The notes beneath the pieces are model-generated. The model was not told the DNA's origin. It saw only the letters and a list, made by a program, of their open reading frames with translations, and made no database searches. A program made the position numbers and the translations under genes. A stretch of 64,000 nucleotides of DNA from Tsuneonella deserti (GTDB taxonomy: Bacteria; Pseudomonadota; Alphaproteobacteria; Sphingomonadales; Sphingomonadaceae), in NCBI RefSeq assembly GCF_014644315.1, contig NZ_BMKL01000001.1, forward strand, positions 2,181,001 through 2,245,000, in the 5' to 3' direction. This document shows positions 56,576 through 64,000 of this stretch, piece after piece. The stretch's first letter is position 1. The number at the start of each line of letters is the position of its first letter.

Positions 56576-57145
56576 CTAGCTGCGGTTGGCTCCGGGAATC
56601 CATCTCACGTCGGTGCGTCCTTCGTCATTGAGCAGGCGGGCAAGCTGGAAGAGGTAATCCGAGAGCCGGTTGATGAATGCGAGTGCTGCGGGATTGACCG
56701 GCTCGTCACTGGCAAGCGCCGTCATCGCTCTCTCGGCTCGCCGGACGGCGGCTCTCGCCACATGCACCCGCGCCGCGCCCTCGCTACCCCCCGGAAGGAC
56801 GAAGCTGGTGAGCGGCGCCAGGACTTCCCCGGCCTGGTCGATCCGTTCCTCGAGCCAGGTCACCTGCTCGGGTATTATCCGCAAGACCATTTCGGATGGC
56901 GTGAAATCGTCTCCCGGAGTGGCGATATCGGCGCCGAGGTCGAACAGGTCGTTCTGGATCCGCATCGCGAAATCGCGCAGCGGCCCGTCCAGTTCGACGA
57001 TCGCCAGGCCAAGCGCCGAATTGGCCTCATCCACCGCGCCGATCGCCTCGATCCGCGCCGAATTCTTTGGACGGCGGGTGCCGTCCACCAAGCCCGTGGT
57101 GCCGGCATCGCCGGTGCGGGTGTAGATCTTGTTGAGCTTGACCAT
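56576..57145 (-). CDS. PduO-type cob(I)alamin adenosyltransferase
   Basis: Makes adenosylcobalamin from cob(I)alamin and ATP. The 189-residue protein has the N-terminal [16 protein letters not shown]-binding motif, [27 protein letters not shown], and the conserved [28 protein letters not shown] and [10 protein letters not shown] helix. It would serve B12-dependent enzymes such as methylmalonyl-CoA mutase. ATG 57145 (MVKLNKIYT) is clear. Upstream on the same strand, 29 bp away, is the HIG1-type protein gene. Confidence 0.94.
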   Translation of the reverse strand: MVKLNKIYTRTGDAGTTGLVDGTRRPKNSARIEAIGAVDEANSALGLAIVELDGPLRDFAMRIQNDLFDLGADIATPGDDFTPSEMVLRIIPEQVTWLEERIDQAGEVLAPLTSFVLPGGSEGAARVHVARAAVRRAERAMTALASDEPVNPAALAFINRLSDYLFQLARLLNDEGRTDVRWIPGANRS

Positions 57146-57174
57146 GCAGTTCGGCGATCAGGCTCGCGGCGTGG

Positions 57175-57402
57175 TCAGCGCGCAATCATCATGATCAGCG
57201 CCACGACGACGATCGCCAGGGCCTGGTACTTGATGCGGTTGAACATCATCCGGTTCTGGAGGAGCTGCATGTCCTTTTGCCGCTCGCCGCCCGCGTCGAT
57301 CTCCGCCCGGTGCGATTGCAGGAATGCGACGATCCCGCGCACCAGCGAGTAAACGACGAGCGCCATGAGCACGACGAGGACGATGGCAAGGAATGTGGTC
57401 AT
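57175..57402 (-). CDS. HIG1-domain twin-transmembrane protein
   Basis: The 75-residue protein has two transmembrane helices (about residues 3-27 and 53-73) around a polar loop with SHRAEIDAGGERQKDMQLLQNRMMFNRIKYQ. This is the HIG1/HIGD pattern, bacterial relatives of the eukaryotic respiratory supercomplex factors that attach to cytochrome c oxidase. The start overlaps the gluQRS stop by four bases, so it is cotranscribed with it. It could stabilise a terminal oxidase, by analogy only. Confidence 0.85.
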   Translation of the reverse strand: MTTFLAIVLVVLMALVVYSLVRGIVAFLQSHRAEIDAGGERQKDMQLLQNRMMFNRIKYQALAIVVVALIMMIAR

Positions 57403-58346
57403 GCCCCGTAATCTAGGGAGCCGCCCAGCGAAATGCCAGTGGGGAAGCGATGCATCCGCAGGGCGTGGGCAAGAGCGTGGCCGTCGTCGCCCCGAGCCCG
57501 TCGTTCGGCCAGCCCGAAGCCCGCTTCACCCGAGCCGCGCCGTTTGGCCAGCTTGCGAAAGCCGCCCCCGTTTTCGCCTGGCTCGACCAGCAACGGATGG
57601 TGATGCCAGGTTGGAACGGGCAGGCCGAGCAGGGCCTGCAGCAGCCGATGCACGTGGGTCGCATCAAACAAGTCCTGCCCCCGGGTCACAAGGGTGACGC
57701 CATCGGCCGCATCGTCAAGCGTGGCCGCCAGGTGGTAGCTTGCGGGCGCATCCTTGCGCATGAGAACAACGTCTCCCAGCAATTCGGGCTGCGCGTGCTG
57801 CAACCCGGCGAGCTCGTCCGTCCAGGTGAGCGGGCCAGCCAGCGCCATCGCCCGCGCAACGTCGAGCCGCCACGCCGCACCCGCCGGAACGCCGGTCCGG
57901 TTGCGGCAGGTACCTGGATAGATCGGCCCTTCCGGCCCCGCCTCGATCGAGGCGGCCGCGATCTCTGCCCGGGTACAATTGCAGGGGTATAGCAGGCCCA
58001 TCGCCCGCAGCCGGTCCGCCGCATCGCGGTAAGCCGGGAGCCGGTCCGACTGGGGCAGAACGTCCTCCCACTCGAGCCCCAACCATTTGAGGTCGGCACG
58101 GAATTCGCCCGCCAATTCCGGGCGGCTGCGCGCACCGTCGATATCCTCGATCCTCAGCATGAACCGGCCGTCCCTCGCCCGCGCCAGGTCGTGCGCGACG
58201 ATCGCGGAAAACGCGTGACCAAGGTGCAGCGGGCCGTTGGGGCTGGGGGCGAAGCGGGTCGTTTCCACCAATCTCTTGCCGTTCGCAGAAGGCTTGGGGG
58301 TCGCGATCGTTGTGGATGGCGTGCTTGTCACAGGGTTGACGCACAA
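57399..58346 (-). CDS. gluQRS: Glutamyl-Q tRNA(Asp) synthetase
   Basis: Attaches Glu to queuosine in tRNA(Asp). It has the GluRS catalytic core: RFAPSPNGPLHLGHAFSA (HIGH-like HLGH), LRIEDIDGARSRPE, the zinc ligands in YPCNCTRAE and IYPGTCRN, and KLAKRRGS as the KMSKS-like loop, but no anticodon-binding domain, which separates it from GltX. The start is unsettled: TTG 58346 gives 315 residues, but the first 27 are not family-like, and GTG within KRLVETTRFAPSP (about 58265) is possible. A four-base overlap couples it to the HIG1 gene. Confidence 0.92.
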   Translation of the reverse strand: MCVNPVTSTPSTTIATPKPSANGKRLVETTRFAPSPNGPLHLGHAFSAIVAHDLARARDGRFMLRIEDIDGARSRPELAGEFRADLKWLGLEWEDVLPQSDRLPAYRDAADRLRAMGLLYPCNCTRAEIAAASIEAGPEGPIYPGTCRNRTGVPAGAAWRLDVARAMALAGPLTWTDELAGLQHAQPELLGDVVLMRKDAPASYHLAATLDDAADGVTLVTRGQDLFDATHVHRLLQALLGLPVPTWHHHPLLVEPGENGGGFRKLAKRRGSGEAGFGLAERRARGDDGHALAHALRMHRFPTGISLGGSLDYGA

Positions 58347-58390
58347 ATGGGCAAATGCTTGCCTGTGGTCAATCGGAGGGCACCGCGCAC

Positions 58391-58999
58391 GTGTTCAATG
58401 CCGAACTCATCGAGCGGACCGCCCGCTTCCGCCTTGCCGAGGACGATCCCTCGCGCGCGCTGGAGAGCTGCCCGGCGCTGGTGCTCAACGCGGATTACAC
58501 CCCCCTCTCCTATTATCCGCTGAGCCTGTGGCCATGGCAGACCGCGATCAAGGCGGTGTTCCTGGAACGGGTGGACATAGTCGCCAGCTACGAACGCTGC
58601 GTGCATTCGCCCAACCTCGACATGCAGATCCCCAGCGTGATCGCGCTGCGGCAATACGTTCGCCCAAGCGAGTTTCCCGCCTTCACCCGCTTCAACCTGT
58701 TCCTGCGCGACCGGTTCGCCTGCCAGTATTGCGGGTGCGAGAAGGATCTGACGTTCGATCATGTCATCCCGCGCCGTCTCGGCGGCCGGACGACGTGGGA
58801 GAACATCATCACCGCGTGCGCCCCCTGCAACCTGAAGAAAGGCGGCCGGACGCCCGCCCAGGCGCATATGCACCCCGCCGTGCGGCCGATCCGCCCGACC
58901 AGCTGGCAGCTTCACCAGCACGGCAAGGCGTTTCCGCCCAACTACCTCCATGAAACCTGGCGCGACTGGCTCTACTGGGACATCGAGCTCGAGGCCTGA
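58391..58999 (+). CDS. HNH endonuclease family protein
   Basis: The 202-residue protein has a characteristic N-terminal region (CPALVLNADYTPLSYYPLSLWPW) and an HNH core with two Cys pairs: CQYCGC, TFDHVIPRRLGGRTTWENIITACAPCNLKKGG. This kind is a chromosomal, conserved HNH protein in many alphaproteobacteria, not tied to an obvious phage or restriction system. I prefer GTG 58391 (GTG-TTC-AAT-GCC) over the ATG at 58355, because GGAGGG lies upstream and family members begin near this point. Divergent from gluQRS. Confidence 0.88.
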   Translation: MFNAELIERTARFRLAEDDPSRALESCPALVLNADYTPLSYYPLSLWPWQTAIKAVFLERVDIVASYERCVHSPNLDMQIPSVIALRQYVRPSEFPAFTRFNLFLRDRFACQYCGCEKDLTFDHVIPRRLGGRTTWENIITACAPCNLKKGGRTPAQAHMHPAVRPIRPTSWQLHQHGKAFPPNYLHETWRDWLYWDIELEA

Positions 59000-59216
59000 G
59001 GCAGCGCGTGGACCGCCGACCGGGGGTCGTTTAAAAACTTGGACGCCCTGGGTTCGTGCGTATTTCCAATAACTTGCAGGAAATCCGCTCGTCTCGGTCC
59101 TCACCTTCGGGATTCGCAGGAATGCGGAGCGGAAACCGGCCATGAGGGCGACATTTCCACGCCGTGCCCCTTGTAGGACAGCTGAAATTGCCAATGAGCG
59201 GTATCTCCGCCGGCGG

Positions 59217-60008
59217 CTAGATCGCCGTCCGCACGCTCAGTAGCTCGGGAAAGAACACCTGCTTGAGCACGCTCTCGAGGTACGGCACCCCCGCCGTTCC
59301 CCCGGTTCCGCGCTTGAAGCCGATGATCCGCTCGACCGTCTTCAGGTGGCCGAAGCGCCAGCGCTGGAAGTGATATTCGAGATCGACCAGCTTTTCCGCG
59401 AGCTCATAGAGATCCCAGTGCGCTTCCGGATCGCGGTAGATCTCGGCCCAGGCCGCTTCGACCGCCGGCGAGGCCTGCCACGGCCCGGCGTGCTCGCGCT
59501 CGATCACCTCTGACGGGATCGCGAAGCCACGCCGCGCCAAGAGTCGCACCGTTTCGTCATAGAGGCTGGGACGGCTGAGTTCGGCGCGCAGAGCCGTCGC
59601 CACTTCAGGTGTCGCCTCGTGAACGGTGACCATGTCGGGGTTGCGCCCGCCAAGGAGGAACTCCATCAGCCGGTACTGCGCGCTCTGGAACCCGCTGGAG
59701 CTGGCGAGGTGCGGACGGATCAGCGAATAATCCGCCGGGGTCATGGTCGAGAGCACGTCCCAGGAGGAAATAAGCTGGCCCTGTGCGCGGGCGACGCGGG
59801 CGAGCATCTTGAATGCCGGCCGCAGGTCGTCGGCGGCGATTTCCGTTCGGGCCGCGCTCAGTTCGTGCAGGCACAGCTTGAGCCACAGCTCGCTCGCCTG
59901 GTGGATGATGATGAACAGCATCTCGTCATGCGCGCCCGAGGCGGGATGCTGGGCCGAAAGGATCCGGCCCAGATCGAGATAGCTGGAATATGTGACTTCA
60001 CTCGCCAT
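59217..60008 (-). CDS. kynA: Tryptophan 2,3-dioxygenase
   Basis: Heme enzyme that opens the indole ring of tryptophan to N-formylkynurenine. The 263-residue protein shows MLFIIIHQASELWLKL near the start (with the substrate-site His), SSGFQSAQYRLMEFLLG, and WRFGHLKTVERIIGFKRGTGGTAGVPYL with the axial heme His. It has no other kynurenine-pathway gene beside it here. ATG 60008 (MASEVTYSSYLDLG). It lies 42 bp after the GMC oxidoreductase gene on the same strand. Confidence 0.96.
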   Translation of the reverse strand: MASEVTYSSYLDLGRILSAQHPASGAHDEMLFIIIHQASELWLKLCLHELSAARTEIAADDLRPAFKMLARVARAQGQLISSWDVLSTMTPADYSLIRPHLASSSGFQSAQYRLMEFLLGGRNPDMVTVHEATPEVATALRAELSRPSLYDETVRLLARRGFAIPSEVIEREHAGPWQASPAVEAAWAEIYRDPEAHWDLYELAEKLVDLEYHFQRWRFGHLKTVERIIGFKRGTGGTAGVPYLESVLKQVFFPELLSVRTAI

Positions 60009-60050
60009 CCGCGCCGTCTAGGCGAAAGGACTGGCACAGGAAACCACTGC

Positions 60051-61634
60051 TCAGAGAGCCGCCTTCACGAAATCCGCACAGCGTTCGCCGATCATGATGC
60101 TGGGCGCGTTGGTGTTGCCCGACACCAGCCGCGGCATGATCGATGCGTCGGCCACCCAGAGACCATCGACACTCCGGGCCTTGAGGGTGGGATCGACCAC
60201 GCTATCCGCATCACCCCCCATCCGGCAGGTGCCCACCGGGTGATAGACGGTGTCCGCGCGGCTGCGGATCAGGTCGTCGAGTGCATCGTCGTCATTTAGG
60301 TCGATCGGGTAGCGGTCCTTCGGCGCATAGTCCGACAAGGGCGGCGATTCGACAATGCGGTGCGACAGGCGCACGCCCGCGCGAAGCACGGCCATGTCCC
60401 GATCATCGTCGAGGAAGTTTGGATCGATCACGGGCGCGTCACTCGGAAGGGCGCTGCCCAGGCGAACGGTGCCGCGGCTTTCCGGCCGCAGCACGCAGGC
60501 ATGGAGCGAGAAGCCGTGCCCCTTCACTTTCTCGCGTCCGTGATTTTCGAGCATCGCCGGGACGAAGTGCCACTGCACGTCAGGCGCGGGCGAATCCGGC
60601 ATGACCGTCCAGAAGCCGCCGGCTTCAGCGAAGGGAGTGGTCATGATCCCGGTGCGCCGCCGCCGATGCTCGGCGATCGCCCTGACCATGCGCCAGGTGC
60701 CTGCCAGGCTGGAACCGAAGAAGTCGGTGCTCGCCGTCTCCCAGCTCGAAACGTAGTCCGGATGATCCTGCAGGTCGCTACCGACCGCCGGGACATCGGC
60801 GACAACCTCGATACCGTGCTCCTTGAGATGCGCGGCGGGGCCAATGCCGCTGAGCATCAGGACCTGCGGGCTGCCGAAGGCGCCTGCGCTGACGATCACG
60901 CCGCCGCGCGCCCGCAGCGTTTCGCGGCCCCGCCCGCTCATCACCTGCACGCCGGTCACCCGGCCATCCTCGATCACCAGCTTCTCGACCAGGGTTCCGG
61001 TGCGAATGGAGAAGTTGGGCTTGCCGCGCAGGGGCTCGACGTAGGCGCGCGCTGCCGACCAGCGCTCCCCCTTGTACTGGGTTACCTGGTAGAGGCCGAA
61101 GCCTGACTGCTTCGCGCCGTTGAAATCGTCGTTGACCGGCAACTGCAGCGCGGCCGCACTCTCGACGAAGGCCCGGCTGCCCGGATTCGGCCAGCGCTGG
61201 TCGGACACGTGCAGAGGACCCTTCCCGCCGTGGAAGTCGTTCGCTCCCCGCTCGTTGTCTTCGGAGCGGCGGAAGTAGGGCAACACGTCTTCATACGACC
61301 AGCCGGTGCACCCCAGCTCCGCCCAGTTGTCGTAATCCCATTGGTTGCCGCGAATGTAGACCATCGCGTTGATGGCGCTCGACCCGCCCAGGCCCCGGCC
61401 GCGCGGCTGATAGCCGGTGCGTCCCTTCAGCCCGGCCTGCGGTACGGTCTCGAAGCGGTAGTTCGATCCCCGCGGGATGAACGGCATGAATCCTGGGGTC
61501 TTGACCCGGACCGTGTCATTGCTCCCGCCCGTCTCAAGCAGGCACACCGTGCGCTTGCCATCTTCGGCGAGCCGTCCGGCCGCAGCGCTTCCCCCGCTGC
61601 CGCCGCCGATCACGATGATATCGAATTCCTGCAT
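60051..61634 (-). CDS. GMC family FAD-dependent oxidoreductase
   Basis: The 527-residue protein has the GMC signatures: VIGGGSGGSAAAGRLAE at the N terminus, GRGLGGSSAINAMVYIRG, GVIVSAGAFGSPQVLMLSGIGP and the C-terminal YHPVGTCRMGGDADSVVDPTLK with WVADASIMPRLVSGNTNAPSIMIGER (catalytic His and Asn). It is choline dehydrogenase-like but could use other primary alcohols. ATG 61634 (MQEFDIIV) has AAGGAGAGGGCAAATGCA just upstream. It follows a sterol desaturase gene 25 bp upstream. Confidence 0.93.
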   Translation of the reverse strand: MQEFDIIVIGGGSGGSAAAGRLAEDGKRTVCLLETGGSNDTVRVKTPGFMPFIPRGSNYRFETVPQAGLKGRTGYQPRGRGLGGSSAINAMVYIRGNQWDYDNWAELGCTGWSYEDVLPYFRRSEDNERGANDFHGGKGPLHVSDQRWPNPGSRAFVESAAALQLPVNDDFNGAKQSGFGLYQVTQYKGERWSAARAYVEPLRGKPNFSIRTGTLVEKLVIEDGRVTGVQVMSGRGRETLRARGGVIVSAGAFGSPQVLMLSGIGPAAHLKEHGIEVVADVPAVGSDLQDHPDYVSSWETASTDFFGSSLAGTWRMVRAIAEHRRRRTGIMTTPFAEAGGFWTVMPDSPAPDVQWHFVPAMLENHGREKVKGHGFSLHACVLRPESRGTVRLGSALPSDAPVIDPNFLDDDRDMAVLRAGVRLSHRIVESPPLSDYAPKDRYPIDLNDDDALDDLIRSRADTVYHPVGTCRMGGDADSVVDPTLKARSVDGLWVADASIMPRLVSGNTNAPSIMIGERCADFVKAAL

Positions 61635-61659
61635 TTGCCCTCTCCTTGCAGGAGAAGGG

Positions 61660-62592
61660 TTAGGCAGCCTCGCGCGGCTCGGCAATCGGGTTTTCTGCCG
61701 CAACCGATTTCCGGCGCCCTTCCCAGCGGGCGCGGATCATCCCGCTGGTCTCGCGGCTGCCGTCGTGGCTCCAGCCAGGTTCGCGCAGGAGGTACGACAG
61801 CTTGTGCCGCCAGGGAGCCGCGCGCACGTCCCGCGCGATGGCGATCCATTCGTGAAAAACGCTGTGGAGAAGGTTGAAGGTGCCCAGCTGCCTGACGATG
61901 CCGTAACGTATCCGCTCGTCATCGCACTCCGGCTCGAAAGTGCCGAACAACCTGTCCCACACGATGAAGACGCCGGCATAGTTGCGGTCGAGGTATCGCG
62001 GATTCGTCGCGTGATGGACCCGGTGGTGCGAGGGCGTGTTCATCACCGCTTCGAACCAGCGCGGCATTCGCCCGATCGCTTCTGTGTGAATCCAGAACTG
62101 GTAGATGAGATTGAAGCCGCCGCAGATGGCGATCATCACCGGATGAAAGCCGAGCAGGACCAGCGGCAGCTTGAAAGCGAAACCGAGGGTCAGGAATCCC
62201 GTCCAGGTTTGCCGGAGGGCGGTCGACAGGTTGTAGTGCTGGCTCGAGTGGTGGTTCACGTGGCTGGCCCAGAACCACCGCACCCGGTGGCCGAACCGGT
62301 GGATCCAGTAATAAGCCAGATCGTCCAGCACGAAGCAGACGGGCCAGGTCCACCATTGCCAGCCGATATCGAACAGGCGGAACTGCCAGGCCCACAGGAA
62401 CAGAGCGAGGAAAACACCCCCCGTGAGCAAGCCGGCAACCGTGCTGCCGAGCCCGAAGGCGAGGCTGGTGAGCGTATCGCGAGGCTCGTATGCTTCGCGC
62501 CGCATCTTCCTGGCCCAGAGCATCTCGATTAGCACGAGCAGCACGAAGCCGGGCACTGCGTATTCGGTTGGCGAGAAATCGGGCATCGCCAT
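61660..62592 (-). CDS. Sterol desaturase/fatty acid hydroxylase family membrane protein
   Basis: The 310-residue protein has several transmembrane helices and the three His boxes of the membrane di-iron hydroxylase family: HRFGH, HVNHHSSQHYN and HRVHH (with the extra NTPSHH just before). It hydroxylates or desaturates a lipid such as a hopanoid, carotenoid or fatty chain; the substrate cannot be told from the sequence. ATG 62592. It lies 4 bp after the hypothetical gene at 62597 in a tight operon with terC, a DUF442 gene and the GMC oxidoreductase. Confidence 0.9.
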   Translation of the reverse strand: MAMPDFSPTEYAVPGFVLLVLIEMLWARKMRREAYEPRDTLTSLAFGLGSTVAGLLTGGVFLALFLWAWQFRLFDIGWQWWTWPVCFVLDDLAYYWIHRFGHRVRWFWASHVNHHSSQHYNLSTALRQTWTGFLTLGFAFKLPLVLLGFHPVMIAICGGFNLIYQFWIHTEAIGRMPRWFEAVMNTPSHHRVHHATNPRYLDRNYAGVFIVWDRLFGTFEPECDDERIRYGIVRQLGTFNLLHSVFHEWIAIARDVRAAPWRHKLSYLLREPGWSHDGSRETSGMIRARWEGRRKSVAAENPIAEPREAA

Positions 62593-62596
62593 GACC

Positions 62597-62995
62597 TTAT
62601 AACCGCCGCAGGCTCGCGGCCCAAGCCGGAGCTTTGTCGCCGAGGTCGAGGATCACCGTCCCGAAGCGCGTTTCCCCGGTGCCCACCGCCAGGAGATTGC
62701 GGTCCAGCCGCACGTGCAGATGGCTGTCCAACAGGCGCGAGGCGAAGTGCGAACCGTGCCGCCGCAGCAGCATCACCCGGCCCTGCGCGTCGCGGGCGAG
62801 CGCGCCTATTCCGGAACGGTCGATGGCGACGTCCACCGGCTCGAAACCGCATAGCGCTTCTTCCGCCAGCTCGCGCAAGTGGTACTCGTCACGAATGCGG
62901 GTGTCGCCGCCGAGGCCGAGCCGGTGCGCGGCCCACGCCAGCGCGAGGATCGCGAGCAGGGAGCCCCCGAACTGGAGCAACTGCCCGGTCATCAT
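62597..62995 (-). CDS. Hypothetical protein with N-terminal membrane anchor
   Basis: The 132-residue protein has one N-terminal hydrophobic segment (about residues 8-24) and a soluble domain with LREL, DVAIDRSGIGALARDAQGRVMLLRRHGSHFASRLL and RFGTVILDLGD, consistent with a small mixed beta fold. I know similar unannotated proteins from sphingomonads but no function. Both ends overlap or abut neighbours: its ATG overlaps the DUF442 stop by four bases, and its stop is 4 bp before the sterol desaturase start. Confidence 0.75.
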   Translation of the reverse strand: MMTGQLLQFGGSLLAILALAWAAHRLGLGGDTRIRDEYHLRELAEEALCGFEPVDVAIDRSGIGALARDAQGRVMLLRRHGSHFASRLLDSHLHVRLDRNLLAVGTGETRFGTVILDLGDKAPAWAASLRRL

Positions 62996-63426
62996 CGTCC
63001 GGCGGCGAGCGCGTCCATGGCCGGCCGCACCGGGGAGACGTCATAACCCGCTGCCGCGGCGGCGGCGGCCAATTCATCCGGGTCGTCCCCCAGGCTGGCG
63101 CGCGCCAGGGCCCAGAGCAGGGTCGACCGCGTGCCGGACCGGCAGTAGCCGAGAACCTGGCCATCCCGGGCGCTCAAAGCTTCGGCAAGGCGCGATACCT
63201 GGGGGTGACTGAAACCTGCGCCGCTGACCGGTATCGCCATGTAGTCGATCCCCGCAGCCCGCGCCGCAGCTTCGATTTCCGACCCCGGGGCCTGATCCGC
63301 GCTTTCGCCCTCGGGGCGGTTGTTGACGATCAGGGTCACCCCTTGCGCCTTCGCTTCCGCCAGGTCGGCGACGGTGATCTGCGGACTGGCAAGCATAGTG
63401 TCGGACAGGCGCCTGAACTGGCTCAT
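62992..63426 (-). CDS. DUF442/TIGR01244 phosphatase-like protein (copy 2)
   Basis: The 144-residue protein is a paralogue of the gene at 38634: [23 protein letters not shown] matches its N-terminal strand, and [14 protein letters not shown] provides the C-x5-R loop at about residue 95. The family is related to dual-specificity phosphatases and to the accessory domain of a sulfide-metabolism hydrolase. Both ends overlap neighbouring genes by four bases (terC upstream, hypothetical downstream). Confidence 0.87.
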   Translation of the reverse strand: MSQFRRLSDTMLASPQITVADLAEAKAQGVTLIVNNRPEGESADQAPGSEIEAAARAAGIDYMAIPVSGAGFSHPQVSRLAEALSARDGQVLGYCRSGTRSTLLWALARASLGDDPDELAAAAAAAGYDVSPVRPAMDALAAGR

Positions 63427-64000
63427 GCGTTCTTCCTCCGCTGACGGCGCTGCCGCTGGACGATATTGAGCAATTCGACACCGACCGAAAAGCCCATCGC
63501 CGCGTAGATATAGCCTTTGGGCACATGAAAGCCGAAGCCGTCGGCAATGAGAACCAGCCCGATCATCACCAGGAATGCGAGAGCGAGCATGACCAGCGTG
63601 GGGTTATGCTCGATGAAGCGAGCCAGCGGGTCCGCGGCAACCATCATGATGCCGACCGTGATCACCACCGCGGCGACCATGATCGGCACTTCGTCGGTCA
63701 TGCCTACCGCTGTGAGGATTGAATCGACGGAGAACACCAGGTCGATCGCGATGATCTGGGCGATCACTGCACCGAACGCGGCCTTCGCCGCATCCGCCGC
63801 CCCTGGCGTCTTGTCGAGCAGGTCGCCCGAGTCGTCTTCCGGCTCCATCGAATGGTGGATTTCCTTGGTCGCCTTCCACAACAGGAACAGGCCGCCGGCG
63901 AGCAGGATCAGGTCCCGCCCCGAAAACGCGGTTTCGAAAGCCGGCTCGCCGTGGTTTGTGGCAGACCCCGCGAGCCCAAGGTCGAAGATCGGCTGAGTGA
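63423..64000 (-). CDS. TerC family membrane protein (5' end outside window)
   Basis: The visible part runs from [11 protein letters not shown] through [72 protein letters not shown] and ends with [13 protein letters not shown]. These are typical TerC helices, with the acidic VFSVDS motif that binds metal ions (Mn2+ export has been shown for some relatives). About 191 of the usual 240 or so residues are visible. The end overlaps the DUF442 start by four bases. It heads an operon of five genes. Confidence 0.93.
   Translation of the reverse strand, partial: TQPIFDLGLAGSATNHGEPAFETAFSGRDLILLAGGLFLLWKATKEIHHSMEPEDDSGDLLDKTPGAADAAKAAFGAVIAQIIAIDLVFSVDSILTAVGMTDEVPIMVAAVVITVGIMMVAADPLARFIEHNPTLVMLALAFLVMIGLVLIADGFGFHVPKGYIYAAMGFSVGVELLNIVQRQRRQRRKNA

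Overview
The window reads as chromosomal DNA of a G+C-rich alphaproteobacterium. Gene content and protein flavour point to Sphingomonadales, probably Erythrobacteraceae: tRNA-Trp/secE/nusG/rplKA block, NDUFA12-type complex I accessory protein, HWE kinase with single-domain response regulator, EcfG-type promoters, many acyl-CoA genes. This placement is inference from protein resemblance; no rRNA or marker tree was available.

Layout. 1-3.9 kb: the minus-strand translation/transcription block tRNA-Trp, secE, nusG, rplK, rplA, unusually interrupted by an opposite-strand aspartic protease gene and containing a 49-codon gene with its own EcfG-like promoter. 4-8.5 kb: aat, then the minus-strand recX/DUF192/NDUFA12/DUF2155 run, then an orphan fatty acyl-AMP ligase. 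8.8-11.6 kb: telA/xpaC-like/PHA-granule-region operon and a DUF2721 membrane protein. 11.7-15.6 kb: a tightly overlapping ku-mgtC-ligD operon (two-component NHEJ). 15.6-24.3 kb: acyl-CoA metabolism (two SDRs, acyl-CoA dehydrogenase, alpha/beta hydrolase, methylacyl-CoA racemase, crotonase, thiolase), with two divergent promoters sharing a LiuR-like 16-bp operator; an HWE kinase and a single-domain response regulator sit inside it.

24.3-29.1 kb is an accessory stretch: less G+C-rich, poorly packed, with two island-type hypothetical proteins, decayed DNA, and an O-acyltransferase/SGNH gene cut by an in-frame amber codon. 29.2-35.6 kb looks like the remains of a surface-polysaccharide locus (beta-helix protein, second acyltransferase, truncated wecB, fused gene end, helical-repeat-like protein) into which hppD and a VOC gene are placed. 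36-39 kb: L,D-transpeptidase, universal stress protein, DUF442 phosphatase.

39-47 kb is a signalling locus: a winged-helix-like protein and two small DUF5985 membrane proteins, divergent from a 1601-residue soluble kinase with seven near-identical 92-residue HAMP-type repeats, which overlaps a REC-PAS-kinase-REC protein. 47-64 kb: SLC13 permease, small hydrophilic proteins, PilZ protein, maeB, mutS, hbd, cobalamin adenosyltransferase, HIG1 protein, gluQRS, HNH nuclease, kynA and an operon terC-DUF442-hypothetical-sterol desaturase-GMC oxidoreductase.

Three good EcfG-type promoters (GGAAC, 16-17 bp, C/GGTT), each 25-45 bp before a small gene, suggest that the general stress response links several scattered genes here. 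Coordinates of starts were set by ribosome-binding sites, overlaps and family alignment from memory; no database search was possible.
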